From an uncultured Eubacteriales bacterium (GTDB lineage: Bacteria; Bacillota; Clostridia; Oscillospirales; CAG-272), in NCBI GenBank assembly GCA_905201895.1, contig CAJKPX010000089.1:1-6561 (forward strand): DNA of 6,561 nucleotides, written 5' to 3'. A program made the position numbers and the translations under genes. Positions 4,882 through 6,561 of this stretch are shown in pieces. Below the pieces are notes generated by a model. It was not told where the DNA came from. It did not search any database and was given only the letters and a program-made list of their open reading frames with translations. Numbering within the stretch: the first letter of the stretch is position 1; every line of letters begins with the position of its first letter.

Positions 4882-5793
4882 ATGAAGAAAAGAACGCAAA
4901 CCGATTTCAAGAAGGTATCCAAAAGCGTGCTGCTCACAGTGCTGGGCACGTTGATTTTGGCGTTTGGCACGTCGGTGTTTCTCTTGCCGTTTGATCTGGT
5001 TATCGGCGGCATGTCGGGCATTGCGGTGGTGCTTGACGCACTGATCCCGATTGAAGCGATCACGGTGGATATGATCCTCACGGTGCTCACATGGGTGCTC
5101 TTCTTTTTGGGGCTGATTATCCTCGGCAAGAGCTTTGCGCTCAAAACACTGATTTCCACGGTGGTATATCCGATCGGAGTGTCGATTTTTATGCGTTTGG
5201 CGCAGCCCGACGTGTTCGGTGGGCTGTTTTGCATGACCGCAAGCGAGCATACCGAGCTGGCGCTCATTATTTCGGCGGCGGCGGGCGGTGCCTTTGTGGG
5301 GGCGGGATGTGCCGTCACCTTTATGGGCGGCGGCTCAACGGGAGGAACCGATGTGATTGCCTTTACGCTCTGTCGCATTTTCAAGCGACTCAAAAGCTCG
5401 TTTTCGATCTTTCTCGTGGATGCGGGTGTGATCGTGCTCGGCATTTTCGTAATCCGCGATTTTCCGCTCTCGCTGTTGGGAATTCTCTCGGCAATGATCA
5501 CGGCAACCGTGATTGATAAGGTATTCCTCGGCAGCTCGGCGGCGCTTGTGGCGCAGGTGATCACCGATTGCCCCGAGGAGGTCACCAAGGGCGTGATCGA
5601 GCGGCTTGACCGCACCACAACGCTCTTTGAGGTGCGAGGTGGGTATAGCGGCGAGATGCGTCAAATGGTGATGGTGAGCTTCACCATGCGTCAGTACGCG
5701 CTGCTCATGAGCGTGATCAACGCCGCCGACCCCGACGCTTTTGTTACCATCCACCGCGCCTATGAGATCAACGGCGAGGGCTGGAGTAAATAA
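4882..5793 (+). CDS. YitT-family integral membrane protein with C-terminal DUF2179 domain
   Basis: A 303-residue membrane protein of the YitT family (formerly DUF161), common in multiple copies in Bacillota. Hydrophobic segments lie roughly at 15-36, 62-82, 86-106, 126-148, 174-192 and 197-213. Two glycine-rich family motifs are visible: GGMSGIA (42-48) and the longer GGGSTGGTD (149-157). Residues about 220-303 form the soluble DUF2179 domain, with TTTLFEVRGGYSG (245-257) and a C-terminal HRAYEINGEG. The length is normal for the family. Translation starts at the ATG 6 nt after GGAGG. The molecular role of the family is not well established; some members are called putative transporters, but the substrate cannot be inferred here. 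It is probably co-transcribed with the downstream phosphodiesterase gene, 30 nt away. Confidence 0.93.
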   Translation: MKKRTQTDFKKVSKSVLLTVLGTLILAFGTSVFLLPFDLVIGGMSGIAVVLDALIPIEAITVDMILTVLTWVLFFLGLIILGKSFALKTLISTVVYPIGVSIFMRLAQPDVFGGLFCMTASEHTELALIISAAAGGAFVGAGCAVTFMGGGSTGGTDVIAFTLCRIFKRLKSSFSIFLVDAGVIVLGIFVIRDFPLSLLGILSAMITATVIDKVFLGSSAALVAQVITDCPEEVTKGVIERLDRTTTLFEVRGGYSGEMRQMVMVSFTMRQYALLMSVINAADPDAFVTIHRAYEINGEGWSK

Positions 5794-5823
5794 AAAGACC
5801 ACATACATGCAAAGGAGACCCCT

Positions 5824-6561
5824 ATGAGAACCTACAATGAGAAAATGGACGGCAGTCGCATTCTGCTCGGTGCACACCGAGGAGATCGTCTGCATTATCC
5901 CGAAAATACCATGCTCGCCTTTCGCGCGGCGGCGGAAATGGGCTGTGACGCGATCGAGACCGACGTGCGCATGACGCGTGACGGTCATCTTGTCCTGATC
6001 CACGATCGCGACGTGGTGCGCACCACCAATGGACAGGGCTTTGTGGATGAAATGACGCTTGAGGAAATCCGCGCGCTCGACGCGGGCGGTTGGAAGGACC
6101 CCCGCTTTGCGGGCGAGCGGATCCCCACGGTGGAGGAATTTCTCGAATACGTGAGCGGAACCGACCTGCTGATTAACTGGGAGCTCAAGGAGTATCCGCG
6201 CGATCTGGGCGAGGAGAGAGCCTACGCCACGGTGGACGCGCTGGTTGCACTGATCGACAAATACAACATGGCGTCGCGCAGCCTGATGAACTCCTTTTCG
6301 GAGAAGCTGCTCGAGTACGTCGACCGAAAATGGCCGCACCGCTTTGCGATCCACGGCTACATCCACTATAAAAATCCCAAGGATTTTGCCACCCGTCCGC
6401 TCGAGGAATTTCTCGATTGGGCGGCGATCTGGAACAAGGACGAGGCGCATCCCGCAGGCTATGCCGAGGACTATGCCCACGCCATTGAGAACAAACTTCT
6501 GTGCTGCATTCTCGTGCCCGACACCGACGCCGACTACCGCCGCGCGCTCGATCTCGGCTGC
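5824..6561 (+). CDS. Glycerophosphodiester phosphodiesterase family protein (3' end cut by the window)
   Basis: 246 codons are visible with no stop. The frame runs off the window, but the typical family length of about 250-260 residues suggests only a short tail is missing. Members cleave glycerophosphodiesters into glycerol-3-phosphate and an alcohol, using a TIM barrel and a metal ion. The catalytic set is present: HRG at 18-20 (His18, Arg19), ENT at 27-29, AIETDV with Glu45 and Asp47, LIHDRDV with His60, and NWELKEY with Glu120 and Lys122. No signal peptide or membrane domain is visible, so it resembles the cytoplasmic UgpQ type rather than membrane-fused GDPDs. The ATG follows AAAGGAG (5811-5817) by 6 nt and lies 30 nt after the YitT gene with no promoter or terminator between them, so the two are likely one operon. 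Confidence 0.92.
   Translation, partial: MRTYNEKMDGSRILLGAHRGDRLHYPENTMLAFRAAAEMGCDAIETDVRMTRDGHLVLIHDRDVVRTTNGQGFVDEMTLEEIRALDAGGWKDPRFAGERIPTVEEFLEYVSGTDLLINWELKEYPRDLGEERAYATVDALVALIDKYNMASRSLMNSFSEKLLEYVDRKWPHRFAIHGYIHYKNPKDFATRPLEEFLDWAAIWNKDEAHPAGYAEDYAHAIENKLLCCILVPDTDADYRRALDLGC

Noticed and set aside
4737..5618. Large N-terminal extension of the Nudix frame
   Set aside because: It is antisense to the YitT gene, Ser/Thr/Ile-rich without domain features, and crosses the Nudix promoter and ribosome binding site.
5335..6480. Minus-strand frame of 381 codons opposite the YitT and GDPD genes
   Set aside because: It runs antisense to two genes with clear family motifs and shows no protein family features of its own.

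Overview
The window is typical of a low-to-mid GC Gram-positive anaerobe, most likely an uncultured gut-type Clostridia (Bacillota). This rests on strong AGGAGG-type ribosome binding sites, five sigma-A-like promoters that all have 17-nt spacers, AT-rich intergenic DNA between GC-richer genes, and the gene families present (nanA, a BNR sialidase, an AraC/cupin regulator, YitT). The taxonomic statement is an inference; no rRNA or other marker gene is present.

Left part (1-4230): a small sialic-acid catabolic locus built around a divergent promoter. On the minus strand, a sigma-A promoter (2965-2993) drives N-acetylneuraminate lyase nanA (2040-2924). nanA is followed after only 9 nt by an AraC-family regulator (1155-2030) and an intrinsic terminator (1096-1145). 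A second minus-strand promoter (1049-1077) then drives a signal-less SGNH/GDSL hydrolase (58-1008), which ends beside a large perfect hairpin at the window edge (1-44). On the plus strand, a promoter (3037-3065) drives a sialidase-like BNR/Asp-box protein without a signal peptide (3101-4165), closed by a tandem hairpin terminator (4173-4229). The two divergent promoters are mirror images about base 3015. A 23-bp perfect palindrome sits at the axis, and its outer inverted repeat covers both -35 boxes. This looks like a shared operator for nanA and the sialidase gene. A plausible scheme is import of sialylated (perhaps O-acetylated) sugars, intracellular sialidase release, removal of ester groups by the SGNH enzyme, and cleavage of Neu5Ac to ManNAc plus pyruvate by NanA. 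The transporter and nanE/nanK are not in the window.

Right part (4272-6561): apparently unrelated housekeeping genes. A minus-strand Nudix hydrolase (4272-4736) converges on the sialidase gene across the terminator. It diverges, through back-to-back promoters, from a plus-strand pair: a YitT-family membrane protein (4882-5793) and a glycerophosphodiester phosphodiesterase (5824 to the window end, 3' truncated).

There are no rRNA, tRNA, CRISPR or insertion-sequence features, and no gene-free stretch longer than about 180 bases.
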